Positions 35,882 to 45,276 are shown, counted from the first letter of the stretch. The stretch is DNA of 64,000 bases from Aliiglaciecola sp. LCG003 (GCF_030316135.1 NZ_CP128185.1:2170001-2234000), one strand, 5' to 3'. The notes: generated by a model not told the origin, from the letters alone. Made by a program: numbers and translations.

Positions 35882-35907
35882 AAAAGCCGCAATCGCGGCT
35901 TTTTTTA
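35882..35907 (+). terminator. Intrinsic terminator after the PEP-CTERM gene
   Basis: AAAAGCCGC (35882-35890), loop AATC, GCGGCTTTT (35895-35903), then further Ts to 35907. A G+C-rich stem with a full T-tract on the plus strand; weaker in the other direction for the convergent allantoate gene. Confidence 0.92.
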
Positions 35908-35990
35908 TATTCAATAAAAGCTACATTTTTAGATGAATTGCTTTTAATAGATTTCGTTTTAAATTGAGTATTATCTTTTAATCTAAGAAT

Positions 35991-37238
35991 TTAAGCGACT
36001 TGGGCAGTGCTTAAACCGTTTGATTTGATATCCATAAAGGATTTAGTGATCTGTAGTGCAACATTAACATCTTGCAAGGTAACAGACTCAGATGGATGAT
36101 GACTGATCCCTTTATCACAACGTACAAATAGCATAGACATAGGGCAAGCATCGACCATGGCCATTGCATCATGGCCAGCGCCTGAGCTTAAACTAAAAGC
36201 TCGCATATGATTTTGTTCAAAGGCCAGCGCTAGTTCGTCCATCATTATAGGATCGCAAGCCGTTGCGCCTGCTTCATGAGTTAGCTTAATCTCTAAGCTT
36301 AAGGCTCTCCTGGCAACAATTAAATTAAGCTCCTGTTCAATAGCCGTTACGCAGGTTTCTCGTAACACGTCATCCATACTGCGGATATCCAAACTCAACT
36401 CCACCTCGCCACTGATCACATTGACCGCATTAGTGCGCGAGGCTATTTGGCCCACGGTGGCCACAACACCATGCTCTATCGCTAACTTTTCAATCGCCAG
36501 AATGATTTCTGCCGCCCCCGTCATCGCATCTTGTCTTAGTGACATAGGAACCGTTCCAGCGTGACCAGCATGTCCTTTGACCTTTATGGCAAATCGTTTA
36601 GCGCCTGCAATGCCACTGACAATACCAACAGGCATCGCCTGGCTTTCCAGGACTGGTCCTTGCTCGATATGAACTTCCATAAAACCCAATAATTGCTCAT
36701 TACCACGACTGGCGTTGTGCACTCGATTAATATCCAGACCAAACATACGCATCGCTTGGGCTAATTCAATCCCATCGCTGTCTCGTAGGCTTGCCCATTT
36801 GTCTTGCCAGGTACCAGCCACGGCACGGCTTCCCAAAAGAGTAGTGCCAAATCGGGTACCTTCTTCATCGGCAAACCCCACCACGTCGAGATTAAACGGT
36901 AACTCAATATTATGCTGTTGGTAGTATTCTATTAAGCTTAGGGGTAGTAACACCCCAAGAATACCGTCATATTTCCCGCTGTTGGGTACAGTATCCAGGT
37001 GACTGCCGAGCACAAAAGTAGGAGCATTGGGTATAGAGCTTTTATAGCTTCCCCAAAGATTACCCGCTTCGTCCTGCCAAGTTTTCATATTGGCTTGGCG
37101 CATCCAAAGTGCTACTTTTTCGTTACTAGCTCGATGTTCATTGGTGAGATAGCGACGGTCGATATAATCTTGATGTTGGCTGATCAGTGCAAGTTCGTTG
37201 CAGCGCTGTAAAATTGTTAAAGCATACTCACGCATCAT
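35991..37238 (-). CDS. allC: Allantoate amidohydrolase (M20 family)
   Basis: A 415-residue, two-metal M20 peptidase-fold enzyme. Metal ligands appear in LGSHLDTVPNSGKYDG, FADEEGTRFGTTLLGS, EVHIEQGP and a C-terminal SGAGHDAMAM; the dimerisation insert contains GHAGHAGTVPMSLRQDA. It converts allantoate to ureidoglycine, CO2 and ammonia. N-carbamoyl-amino acid hydrolases are close relatives, but context (4-bp overlap with the ureidoglycine aminotransferase gene) favours allantoate. Last gene of the operon. Confidence 0.9.
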   Translation of the reverse strand: MMREYALTILQRCNELALISQHQDYIDRRYLTNEHRASNEKVALWMRQANMKTWQDEAGNLWGSYKSSIPNAPTFVLGSHLDTVPNSGKYDGILGVLLPLSLIEYYQQHNIELPFNLDVVGFADEEGTRFGTTLLGSRAVAGTWQDKWASLRDSDGIELAQAMRMFGLDINRVHNASRGNEQLLGFMEVHIEQGPVLESQAMPVGIVSGIAGAKRFAIKVKGHAGHAGTVPMSLRQDAMTGAAEIILAIEKLAIEHGVVATVGQIASRTNAVNVISGEVELSLDIRSMDDVLRETCVTAIEQELNLIVARRALSLEIKLTHEAGATACDPIMMDELALAFEQNHMRAFSLSSGAGHDAMAMVDACPMSMLFVRCDKGISHHPSESVTLQDVNVALQITKSFMDIKSNGLSTAQVA

Positions 37239-38461
37239 GATGTTGCCGCCTGTGAATAGACTGCAAACGCTGAATCTGTGGCTAAGCCATTAGTACATTT
37301 ATGACCAGCCCGGCGCAGCGTATTTTCCAATGCTTGCAGTGTATGTAAAACCGCATCCTTACGTGCGTTGTAGCCCATAGTACCTATTCGCCAAATTTTT
37401 CCGTGCAGAGGACCGAAAGACGTACCAATTTCAATATTGTAATCATCAAGCAAGGTATGGCGGATAGCCTCTCCATCGACATTTTCAGGGATATGCACAC
37501 CCAACACATTATTCATTTTATGCTTAAGATCACCGAAAGGGCGTAAGTTCAGTCCCTTAACGCCAGCCAACATCGCATCGCCATGCAGTTTATGTCTTTT
37601 AATCGACTCGTCTATACCTTCATCTAGAAGCTGCAAAGCACACTCTCTTGCACAGTAAAGCATGGACGTTGCCTCAGTATGATGATTCAAACGCTCTTCC
37701 CCCCAATAATCCAATATCATCGGTATGTCGAAGTAATTTGAACGAATACGAGAGCCTTGGCCTTCGATATGCGCTGAAGTACGAATACCTGCTTCTACAT
37801 GATGACGCTTCTTAACTAATTCAACATAACGTTCACTCAAGGTTATAGGCGCACTGCCAGAAGGCCCGCCTAAACACTTCTGTAAGCCTACCGATACCGC
37901 ATCTAATTGCCACTCATCGGTTTTAAAGGGATTGCCGCCGATTGAAGCGGTTGCATCACTATAAAACAACACATTATGTTGTTGGCAAATCCCGCCAATG
38001 TGCTGCAAGGGTTGCAACATAGTGGTTGATGTATCACCTTGCACTAAGGCCAACACTTTGGGCTTTATTTGTTTAATTGCAGCTTCTATTTGCTCAGGCT
38101 CAAATACCTCGCCCCAAGGTACTTCGATAGTATGAACTTTTGCTCCGGCGCGCTGTGCTATTTCAGCCAGTAAATGACCGAAGCGGCCAAATACAGGGAC
38201 TAAAACCGAGTCACCCGGCTCGATACAAGACACCAGGACAGCTTCGATTCCAGCCCTTGAGGTGCCATCAATTAGTAAAGTTGCAGAGTTTTTAGTTTCG
38301 AATACTCTGCGATATAGCGCCATTACCTCATTCATGTAACCAGTCATCACAGGATCATATTGGCCGATTACTTGGGTCGACATTGCGTTTAAGACCCTGG
38401 GGTAACAATTTATTGGTCCAGGTCCCATCAATAATCTGGGTGGTGGAGATAAAAGAGACAT
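37235..38461 (-). CDS. pucG: (S)-ureidoglycine--glyoxylate/pyruvate aminotransferase
   Basis: A 408-residue class V PLP aminotransferase. MGPGPINCYPRVLNAMS, DGTSRAGIEA, ALVQGDTSTTM and the PLP Lys195 in GLQKCLGGPSG match PucG/HpxJ rather than serine-glyoxylate enzymes. It transfers the amino group of ureidoglycine to a 2-oxo acid, giving oxalurate. Placement between the allantoate amidohydrolase gene and the HpxW-like gene supports this strongly. Confidence 0.88.
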   Translation of the reverse strand: MSLLSPPPRLLMGPGPINCYPRVLNAMSTQVIGQYDPVMTGYMNEVMALYRRVFETKNSATLLIDGTSRAGIEAVLVSCIEPGDSVLVPVFGRFGHLLAEIAQRAGAKVHTIEVPWGEVFEPEQIEAAIKQIKPKVLALVQGDTSTTMLQPLQHIGGICQQHNVLFYSDATASIGGNPFKTDEWQLDAVSVGLQKCLGGPSGSAPITLSERYVELVKKRHHVEAGIRTSAHIEGQGSRIRSNYFDIPMILDYWGEERLNHHTEATSMLYCARECALQLLDEGIDESIKRHKLHGDAMLAGVKGLNLRPFGDLKHKMNNVLGVHIPENVDGEAIRHTLLDDYNIEIGTSFGPLHGKIWRIGTMGYNARKDAVLHTLQALENTLRRAGHKCTNGLATDSAFAVYSQAATS

Positions 38462-38469
38462 AATAATCC

Positions 38470-39291
38470 TTAAAGAATAACTTGGGCTAACATACGCAGA
38501 CCGGTGATTAGCAAGGTAACGGCAAAAATACGTTTAAGCAGAGTTGCATCTAATTTACTGGCTAGATTGGCGCCAACCGGCGCAAACAATACGGTTAAAG
38601 GCACTATGCAGACAAAGCCAACGACATTCACTAAGCCAAATGTTAGCAATGGTGCGTCGTCTGGGGTTGTGCCAAAAAGCAACATCATAGTCGCGCCGGG
38701 CAAAGATATGAGCAGTCCAATGGCGGCAGCTGTACCAACGGCTTTATGCGCCGGATAACTACAAGCCGTTAACGTTGGTACCGATAGGGTACCGCCGCCG
38801 ATGCCCACCATAGCACTTAGGCTGCCAATAGTAGTTGCCATCAGACTTTGCCCAGGCATGCTAGGCAAGCTTGAAAAAACAGCTGGTTTGCCCGCGCGGA
38901 ACAGCATATTCAATGCAGCCAAGGTCGCGATGACGGCAAACATACCCGCTAAGTACTGGCCGTTTAGTTTTGTTACTAGATAGCTACCGATTAAAACACC
39001 TAACAGAATAAATCCAGCCCAGGCTTTCAATAACGGTATATCAACATTGCCTTTTTTATGGTGAGAACGAATAGAGCTGATTGAAGTTGGAATAATAGTA
39101 GCCAATGATGTCGCCGTAGCGATCACCATGGCAGAGTCAGGACTAACCCCAAAATGCTGGAACAAAAAGTACAGTACCGGCACAATGACAATACCGCCCC
39201 CAACACCGAGTAAGCCTGCTAATAATCCGGCAAAAACACCAGTAAGCATTAAGGCTAAAATGGTTGGATAATTTTCTAATATTAATTGCAT
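38470..39291 (-). CDS. TauE/SafE-family membrane transporter
   Basis: A 273-residue protein with eight predicted helices in two repeats; both carry the family glycine-rich motif (LAGLLGVGGGIVIVPVL and AMVGIGGGTLSVPTL). Family members export sulfite, sulfoacetate or other small organic anions. Located inside the allantoate operon (8 bp from pucG, 20 bp from the HpxW-like gene), so it may move a pathway acid such as oxalate, oxamate or oxalurate. That substrate is inference. Confidence 0.85.
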   Translation of the reverse strand: MQLILENYPTILALMLTGVFAGLLAGLLGVGGGIVIVPVLYFLFQHFGVSPDSAMVIATATSLATIIPTSISSIRSHHKKGNVDIPLLKAWAGFILLGVLIGSYLVTKLNGQYLAGMFAVIATLAALNMLFRAGKPAVFSSLPSMPGQSLMATTIGSLSAMVGIGGGTLSVPTLTACSYPAHKAVGTAAAIGLLISLPGATMMLLFGTTPDDAPLLTFGLVNVVGFVCIVPLTVLFAPVGANLASKLDATLLKRIFAVTLLITGLRMLAQVIL

Positions 39292-39311
39292 AAAAATATA
39301 GTACTACCTGT

Positions 39312-40907
39312 TTAATTTGGGAACGCTTTACCGTCACTTCTAGGATCGGTAGCTGCTTGGACTTTGCCGTTAGGCTGTCGCACGACAGCACCAGCATGGC
39401 CCATCATTTCATTATTGGGTGTCACTATGGCTACTTCGTGACCTCGTGAAATTAAGTTTTCTACAACTTTAGAGTCCAAATCCGCTTCAACTTTTAAATT
39501 GTGAGACTGATCACCCCAAGTTCGACCCAATAACCAACGACCGGCCGCTATGGACTCTGTAAGCGGTATTTTCTGATCAACATAACGGGAGTAAATCGCA
39601 GCTTGGGTTTGTGGCTGGCCTTCTCCACCCATGGTGCCGTAACTCATTCTGCTGCCATTAGTAAATTCCACATAAGCAGGATTTAGCGTATGGAAAGGTT
39701 TTAGACCCGGCTGTAGAAATTGATTAGAACTTGGATCTAAGCTGAATGATGTCCCTCGATTGTTCCAAACGATACCGGTGGAATCAGATACTACGCCACT
39801 GCCAAATTCCCAATACAAGCTTTGAATATAACTTACCATGCGACCTTCTGAGTCACAGGCGCCCATCCAGACGGTATCACCAGGAATAGCTTGATATGGC
39901 CAAGGTAATGCCTGTTGCAAGTTAATTGATTTTGCCAGGGTTGCGATGTTTTGAGGCGTTAGTAGTGTGGTTAACTCTATTTCAAGTCGGTTAGGATCAG
40001 TCACGTAATGATTGCGAAGCAAGAAGGCCTGTTTAGTACACTCAACTAGTAAATGTATAAAATCCGCTTCAGATTGAGCTTGGTGTTTAACTTGATCAAA
40101 AATGGCTAAAATTAATAGTGACGCGACGCCTTGGGTAGGTGCACCTAAATTAAATAATTCCCCCTTGGATGTTTTGACACTTATAGGCTCAACTATTTTT
40201 GCGTGGTAGGCTTCAAAATCTTTCAAACGCAAAGGTGAACCCGCGGTGGCTAGATCAGTTGCTAACTGACGGCCAATTTCGCCACGATAGAAGTCATCTA
40301 GTCCTCTATTCGCCAAACATTTGAGGGTTTCAGCTAATTTAGGCAGTTTTACAATCTTGCCTTTTTTTAGTGGATTTCCTTTAATAAGAAATTGTTGAAA
40401 AGCAGCACTATCAGCTAACTCATCATAGGTTTTATGACTTGCATCCATTAAACTTTGAGTAACCTCTAGGCCCCATTCAGCTTGTCCAATGGCACTTGAA
40501 AACAGCTCGTCTAATGATTTATTCGGCTGCCATGATTGACTTATTTTCAGTGCTTTTTGCCAACCTGAAACGGCTCCAGCCATTGTTACTGCGGCTTTTC
40601 CACCACGACTGGGAATATTTTCACAACCTGTATAAAAGTCAGCACTGGCTAATTCAGCCGCACTTCCACTGGCATCAATACCTATTGGCGCTTTACCCGG
40701 CTCACTGATCAACCAAAACCCATCACCACCAAGGCCATTCATGTGTGGGTAAACCACCGCAATTGACGCCGCAGCGGCAACCATAGCTTCAATTGCAGTG
40801 CCACCTGTCTCTAAAATGTGTTGCCCCGCTTGCGCTGCTGCGTAGTGGGGTGCAGTAAAGCCTACATTATCCAAACTGGATTCTTGATTAACTAACTTAG
40901 TCTTCAT
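39312..40907 (-). CDS. hpxW: Gamma-glutamyltransferase-fold protein, probable oxamate amidohydrolase (HpxW-like)
   Basis: 531 residues from the internal ATG at 40907; the open frame from 40934 adds nine residues inside the amidase gene. N-terminal-nucleophile fold: the small-subunit start is Thr345 in GDTVWMGACDSEGRMVSYIQS, with the GGxxxP-type pocket in YGTMGGEGQPQTQA. No signal peptide, so cytoplasmic, unlike true gamma-glutamyltranspeptidase. HpxW of Klebsiella hydrolyses oxamate to oxalate and ammonia, and the neighbours here are the equivalents of HpxJ and HpxK. Overlaps the amidase gene by 11 bp. The general Ggt-like fold is certain, the substrate likely. Confidence 0.8.
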   Translation of the reverse strand: MKTKLVNQESSLDNVGFTAPHYAAAQAGQHILETGGTAIEAMVAAAASIAVVYPHMNGLGGDGFWLISEPGKAPIGIDASGSAAELASADFYTGCENIPSRGGKAAVTMAGAVSGWQKALKISQSWQPNKSLDELFSSAIGQAEWGLEVTQSLMDASHKTYDELADSAAFQQFLIKGNPLKKGKIVKLPKLAETLKCLANRGLDDFYRGEIGRQLATDLATAGSPLRLKDFEAYHAKIVEPISVKTSKGELFNLGAPTQGVASLLILAIFDQVKHQAQSEADFIHLLVECTKQAFLLRNHYVTDPNRLEIELTTLLTPQNIATLAKSINLQQALPWPYQAIPGDTVWMGACDSEGRMVSYIQSLYWEFGSGVVSDSTGIVWNNRGTSFSLDPSSNQFLQPGLKPFHTLNPAYVEFTNGSRMSYGTMGGEGQPQTQAAIYSRYVDQKIPLTESIAAGRWLLGRTWGDQSHNLKVEADLDSKVVENLISRGHEVAIVTPNNEMMGHAGAVVRQPNGKVQAATDPRSDGKAFPN

Positions 40908-42078
40908 TGTGTTTATCCATAATTGATTTAGCAAGTGCGAGCAAAGCTAAATCTGAACCTCGCGGTCCTAAAAGTGAGATCCCATAAGCCTGATCAGAGT
41001 GTTTGAAAACAGGTAAGTGGATTTGGGGACATCCGCTTAACCCTGCTATACAAGTAAACATCATTAGTTTATTTCGATAACTAGCTAATTCATCTGCATC
41101 ACAATTCAACAGTGGCGCAGGGCCTGGTGTTGTGGGCATAACTAGATACTGACCATCCTGCAGTAAGTTTTTGACATCAGCTAAAAAGCGTTGCTGTTGA
41201 TCGCAAGCTTGCAATTCTTGTTCTTTGTTGAGGGTTTGGCACCAGCTAAATCTTGCATCTATATCGGCCCCAAAGTCAGCTTGATGCGTGGTTATCCAAT
41301 CACCATGGACTTGCCATATTTCTCGACCTTGTAAAACTCTAAACGCGTGGCTGGCTATAGTGCATTTTTGCTCAGAAATAATGTCACTATATATCGGTGT
41401 GTTCGGTAACCTAGTCGCACACCAATCTAAAAATTCCTGCTCAAAATCGCATAAAGAAGCTAAGGCACTCAAAACAACAGGCGTGGACAATTTATCTTCA
41501 GCATTGGTTGTGTTAGAAACTAGTTCGTTCGCCACTAATATAGATTGGTCAATTGTAGAGGTTATCCAGCCTACCGTATCAAAACTGGGAGCCAATGGCA
41601 CTACGCCACTATTATCGACTGCGCTATGGGTTGGTCTGAATCCTACAAGTCCGTTATAACTGGCGGGGACCCGAATAGAGCCGCCGGTATCTGTTCCTAA
41701 ACCCACGTCAGCCAAACTACGGCCAACCGCCACCGCCGAACCGCTGGTTGAGCCACCACAAAAACGTTCATCGCTCAAGCAATTGAGCAAAGCAGGGTAA
41801 TGAACATTCTGTCCATTTAAACTATATGCTAGCTCATCGGTTATGGTTTTACCCAGCAAACGTGCACCAGCATTTTCTAGAGATGTCACTGCTGGCGCTG
41901 TGCTATTAGATGGAAGATGGGTTGCCTGCCAAGCGGGGTTACCCGCGCCGGTTACTAAACCTTTTATATCAAACAGATCTTTAATGGCTACTGTCATGCC
42001 AGATAAGGCTAACTTGCTTGAGTGATTTTGCTTGGGGTCAAATTCAACTAAAAAAGGAGAGTTAAAAGATGTTTCCAT
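40897..42078 (-). CDS. Amidase-signature hydrolase (GatA/AtzE/HpxY-like)
   Basis: A 393-residue, compact amidase-signature enzyme. The Ser-cisSer-Lys triad is visible: Lys in VAIKDLFDIKG, cis-Ser in GGSTSGSAVAVG and nucleophile Ser in GTDTGGSIRVPAS. First gene of the operon with hpxW, tauE, pucG and allC. A GatA-like amidase (HpxY) accompanies hpxW in Klebsiella. Here no oxamate carbamoyltransferase is visible, so it may hydrolyse oxalurate or another ureido/amide intermediate directly. No clear ribosome site precedes the start, and the predicted 5' leader is only about 11 nt. Confidence 0.85.
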   Translation of the reverse strand: METSFNSPFLVEFDPKQNHSSKLALSGMTVAIKDLFDIKGLVTGAGNPAWQATHLPSNSTAPAVTSLENAGARLLGKTITDELAYSLNGQNVHYPALLNCLSDERFCGGSTSGSAVAVGRSLADVGLGTDTGGSIRVPASYNGLVGFRPTHSAVDNSGVVPLAPSFDTVGWITSTIDQSILVANELVSNTTNAEDKLSTPVVLSALASLCDFEQEFLDWCATRLPNTPIYSDIISEQKCTIASHAFRVLQGREIWQVHGDWITTHQADFGADIDARFSWCQTLNKEQELQACDQQQRFLADVKNLLQDGQYLVMPTTPGPAPLLNCDADELASYRNKLMMFTCIAGLSGCPQIHLPVFKHSDQAYGISLLGPRGSDLALLALAKSIMDKHNED

Positions 42079-42087
42079 ATTATTATT

Positions 42088-42124
42088 TGTAATGAATTAT
42101 CATTACATGAAACATCTGTTTCAA
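42088..42124. promoter_or_regulatory. Amidase-operon promoter covered by two abutting palindromes (putative RpiR operator)
   Basis: TGTAATGAATTATCATTACA (42088-42107) and TGAAACATCTGTTTCA (42108-42123) are both perfect inverted repeats and touch each other. On the minus strand they hold a promoter: -35 TTGAAA (42124-42119), 17-bp spacer, -10 GATAAT (42101-42096), directed at the amidase start at 42078. RpiR-family sites commonly have TGAAA/TTTCA arms, and the RpiR gene ends 20 bp away. Confidence 0.75.
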
Positions 42125-42143
42125 ATAATAGTCAAGAGAAACA

Positions 42144-42956
42144 TCATTCTAATTCATCTAATTGCTTATAAATAGCCGAAATTGCCTGTATACGGTGATT
42201 TCCAGACTGTTTAGTAAAGTTGAGAATTTGATTGCAGATGACAGAGATGACACTCATTGGGGCAGAATAACTATCTAGAGGAAGCTCTTGGCCCAATTGA
42301 CAGATGAATAACTGCTTGACATCATCCCGATACAATTGTGCTGATGGATCGGCCATCAATACCAGCTGTGAGCTAGGCAAATACTTTATAAGTTGCTGTA
42401 CCACTTTGGGGCGGCGTCTAAAGGCAACGAGTATGACTAATTCATCATCGGCGATATCTTCCATTTCTTCGCCAAGGGTTTGGCCGGGTAGGGGCAATAA
42501 TCTTACTTTTCCTCGTATCTGTAAAAGCTGTTGCCGAAAATGCAGCGCCACCGGATAACTATTTCGAAAACCAATTAGGGTGATACGCGACGCTTTGAGT
42601 ATGGACTGTACTAATTCTTCAATGTCTTCGGGTTTAACATTATCCCAAGTTTGTCGGATCCGTTCTAACTCTTGGGTGACGTAATCATTGTCGCTATGTT
42701 GCAAGGTTAATGGGTAACCCGAATGCCGCACATTACGTAATTCTTCTTTTACATCTTGGTGGTTTGCATAGCCTAGTTGGCGGAAAAAACGACTGACTGT
42801 TGCTTTCGAGGTTAGGGTTATTTCAGCTATTTCAGCCACCGAAAGGGTTAATACTTCCATAGGGTTCTGCTGAAGATAGTTTGCAATTTTTCGCCCATTT
42901 GGGGAGAGCTGCTGGTAACATTGCTCGATACGTGAAACAAATTTAGAATTTGGCAA
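42144..42956 (-). CDS. MurR/RpiR-family transcriptional regulator
   Basis: A 270-residue protein. The N-terminal HTH_6 domain (about 1-75: LSPNGRKIANYLQQNP, LSVAEIAEITLTSKATVSRFFRQLGY) and C-terminal SIS domain (about 120-250: LIGFRNSYPVALHFRQQL, ELVILVAFRRRPKVV) are clear. SIS domains usually bind phosphosugars, but RpiR members also control purine and ureide catabolism. Directly upstream of the amidase operon on the same strand, so it is the likely regulator of that operon. Confidence 0.9.
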   Translation of the reverse strand: MPNSKFVSRIEQCYQQLSPNGRKIANYLQQNPMEVLTLSVAEIAEITLTSKATVSRFFRQLGYANHQDVKEELRNVRHSGYPLTLQHSDNDYVTQELERIRQTWDNVKPEDIEELVQSILKASRITLIGFRNSYPVALHFRQQLLQIRGKVRLLPLPGQTLGEEMEDIADDELVILVAFRRRPKVVQQLIKYLPSSQLVLMADPSAQLYRDDVKQLFICQLGQELPLDSYSAPMSVISVICNQILNFTKQSGNHRIQAISAIYKQLDELE

Positions 42957-43072
42957 AACAGTTTATCTATTTACATGCAAGTGTTGGGGTAAGTGTAACT
43001 AACTTTTAGTTGATCTTGAAACAAGTTAATTACACCCGCCATTAACTAACCTAATTTGTCGGTATCAAGAAA

Positions 43073-43789
43073 ATGCAGAAATTAACTAAAAATACCCGTG
43101 TCGTGGTGCTAACTGGTGCTGGCATTTCTGCCGAGTCAGGGCTTAAAACCTTTAGAGACAAAGATGGACTATGGGAGAATCATCCCGTTGAAGAGGTTGC
43201 TACACCAGAGGCATTCAGCAGTCATCCAGAATTGGTGTATCGTTTCTATAATCAGCGAAGGGCACAATTATTAGACTCAAACCTGAATCCTAATGAGGGA
43301 CATCGGGCATTAGCTAGCTTAGAAGAGTATTTACAAGATAATTTGCTCGTAGTCACGCAAAACGTTGATAATCTTCACGAGCGGGCAGGGACTAAGCGGC
43401 TGATCCATATGCATGGTGATTTACTTAGTTATCGCTGTTGCTCTAGTGGACGTGTAGTTACGACCATTGAAGACTATGACCAAAGTAGTCGTTGCCATTG
43501 CTGCCAGCCCAGCCATGCTATTCGTCCCAACATTGTCTGGTTTGGTGAGATGCCAATGCAGATGGATAGGATTTATCAGCGTTTAGCTGAAGCTGAGTTA
43601 TTTATTGCAATCGGCACATCAGGGCAGGTATACCCAGCAGCAGGTTTTGTGCAAGAAGCTAAGTTAAATGGTGCATTTTGTGTGGAGTTAAATCTTCAAC
43701 CAAGCGTTGGCCACAGTACTTTTGATGAAGCCCATTATGGTTTGGGCTCAAAAATAATACCTCTATATATACAAGGGCTTTTAAATTAA
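43073..43789 (+). CDS. cobB: NAD-dependent protein deacylase, sirtuin CobB
   Basis: A 238-residue class III sirtuin. NAD-binding [32 protein letters not shown], catalytic His in HMHGDL, zinc Cys pairs around YRCCSS and CHCCQP, and RPNIVWFGE are all present. The YRFYNQRR segment carries the Tyr/Arg pair associated with desuccinylase activity. It acts on lysine acylation of metabolic enzymes. Divergent from the rpiR gene; its stop overlaps the next start by one base. Confidence 0.95.
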   Translation: MQKLTKNTRVVVLTGAGISAESGLKTFRDKDGLWENHPVEEVATPEAFSSHPELVYRFYNQRRAQLLDSNLNPNEGHRALASLEEYLQDNLLVVTQNVDNLHERAGTKRLIHMHGDLLSYRCCSSGRVVTTIEDYDQSSRCHCCQPSHAIRPNIVWFGEMPMQMDRIYQRLAEAELFIAIGTSGQVYPAAGFVQEAKLNGAFCVELNLQPSVGHSTFDEAHYGLGSKIIPLYIQGLLN

Positions 43790-44448
43790 TGGAATTTAGT
43801 CAGTTAACACCTTACTGGATGGAGTTTGCCGCCATCGCCACCTTACATTTCTTTGCGGTAGCAAGCCCTGGCCCTGATTTTGCTGTGGTACTAAAGCAAA
43901 GCATCACCTATGGCCGCAGGGCGGCCATTTATACTAGTATTGGGGTGGGCACCGCTATATTTCTACACGTGACCTATTCTTTACTCGGAATCGGATTGTT
44001 GATCAAAACAACCCCTTGGTTGTTCCAAGTATTTGCCTATGCCGCCGCAGCATATCTCGTATATTTAGGCTGGGGGGCGCTGCGCAGTCAGCCTATGCAA
44101 TTACCGATGGATAATTCAAATATGCCGCAAGAGGAGTTGTCGTTGAATCATATTAGCGGTCGAAAATCTTTTTTTATCGGTTTTGTTACTAATGGACTTA
44201 ATCCCAAAGCTACCCTATTTTTTCTGACCGTTTTTGCCGTGGCGGTATCGCCACAAACTCCAATGTTAATCAAATCCTTTTACGGTATCTATTTAGCAGT
44301 TGCGACAGGTATATGGTTTGTGTTTTTATCACTGATCCTCAGTGGCTCTAAAATTAGAGAAGTGTTGACCCATAATGGTTATATATTCGATAGAATAATG
44401 GGCGTCATCCTAATCGTGTTAGCGATCAATTTGGTATGGTCAGCGTGA
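43789..44448 (+). CDS. LysE/RhtB-family amino-acid exporter
   Basis: A 219-residue, six-helix protein. The family motif FAVASPGPDFAVVLKQSITYGRRAAIYTSIGVGTA is at the N-terminus, and the second block FFIGFVTNGLNPKATLFFLTVFA follows the central loop. Members export homoserine, threonine, lysine or related metabolites; substrate unknown here. Translationally coupled to cobB. Confidence 0.92.
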   Translation: MEFSQLTPYWMEFAAIATLHFFAVASPGPDFAVVLKQSITYGRRAAIYTSIGVGTAIFLHVTYSLLGIGLLIKTTPWLFQVFAYAAAAYLVYLGWGALRSQPMQLPMDNSNMPQEELSLNHISGRKSFFIGFVTNGLNPKATLFFLTVFAVAVSPQTPMLIKSFYGIYLAVATGIWFVFLSLILSGSKIREVLTHNGYIFDRIMGVILIVLAINLVWSA

Positions 44449-44532
44449 ATGAACAAATAGCCCAGCATGGATCCGTGCAATTCATGTATAATTATTGTTG
44501 AGCTAAACTAGTAACAGGTACATTTTTAATAC

Positions 44533-45276
44533 ATGCAGCAAAAACCTCACAACGGCTACTCCAATCGCATCGAAGATAATCTTAATGGTAGCTATAATTT
44601 CGATGTAAAATACGTATTACTCCAAGGCTGGAAAAATACCCTGGCATCTTTTGGCCTGTTTTTTCAGATGATGCTACTGATTTTCCTAATTGGTTCTTTG
44701 ATTGCCGCTATTTATTTAAAAGTTGAGGGGATTGAGCAAGTGGAGCAAATTACCCTCGATCTGATTACTGCATTCGATTTAATTATTCGAATATTGCTCG
44801 CGCCTTTAGTTGCCTCACTAATGATGCAAGGCGCCAAGGCGCACGTAAAACAAAGTGGCAAAGTACTAGACGTATTCTCCTTTATGTCGCAGACCCTGCC
44901 CATTTGTGTGGTTACCATTTTTACTTTGGTATTGACCATGGTGGGTATCAACCTGCTTATTTTACCGGGCATCTATATTATGATAGCCACAGGCTTTGCT
45001 GTGATGTTGGTTGCGGATAAAAATTTAACACCCTTCGCCAGTATTTGGTTGTCTATCCGAATGGTGAATAAATATTTTGTTGGTTTTTTGCTCGTCAATC
45101 TAGTCTTTTTTGGTCTATTGTTACTTACAGCATTTACCTATGGGCTAGGTCTTGTTCTCCTAGTGCCTTTTTATTTTAATGTTAAAGGCGTTCTCTATTG
45201 TGAGTTATTTGGCTATCAATCCACACTAGAGGATACACAACCTGTAGCTTCTAATGAGAGTAAATTTGATGCATAA
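44533..45276 (+). CDS. YciC-like multi-pass inner-membrane protein
   Basis: A 247-residue protein with six predicted helices. The order of polar and hydrophobic blocks, with LPGIYIMIATGFAVMLVADKNLTPFASIWLSIRMV, recalls E. coli YciC (UPF0259), whose function is unknown. The assignment is by pattern only. Overlaps the next gene, forming a three-gene unit with the Bax-like and DUF2987 genes. Confidence 0.65.
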   Translation: MQQKPHNGYSNRIEDNLNGSYNFDVKYVLLQGWKNTLASFGLFFQMMLLIFLIGSLIAAIYLKVEGIEQVEQITLDLITAFDLIIRILLAPLVASLMMQGAKAHVKQSGKVLDVFSFMSQTLPICVVTIFTLVLTMVGINLLILPGIYIMIATGFAVMLVADKNLTPFASIWLSIRMVNKYFVGFLLVNLVFFGLLLLTAFTYGLGLVLLVPFYFNVKGVLYCELFGYQSTLEDTQPVASNESKFDA

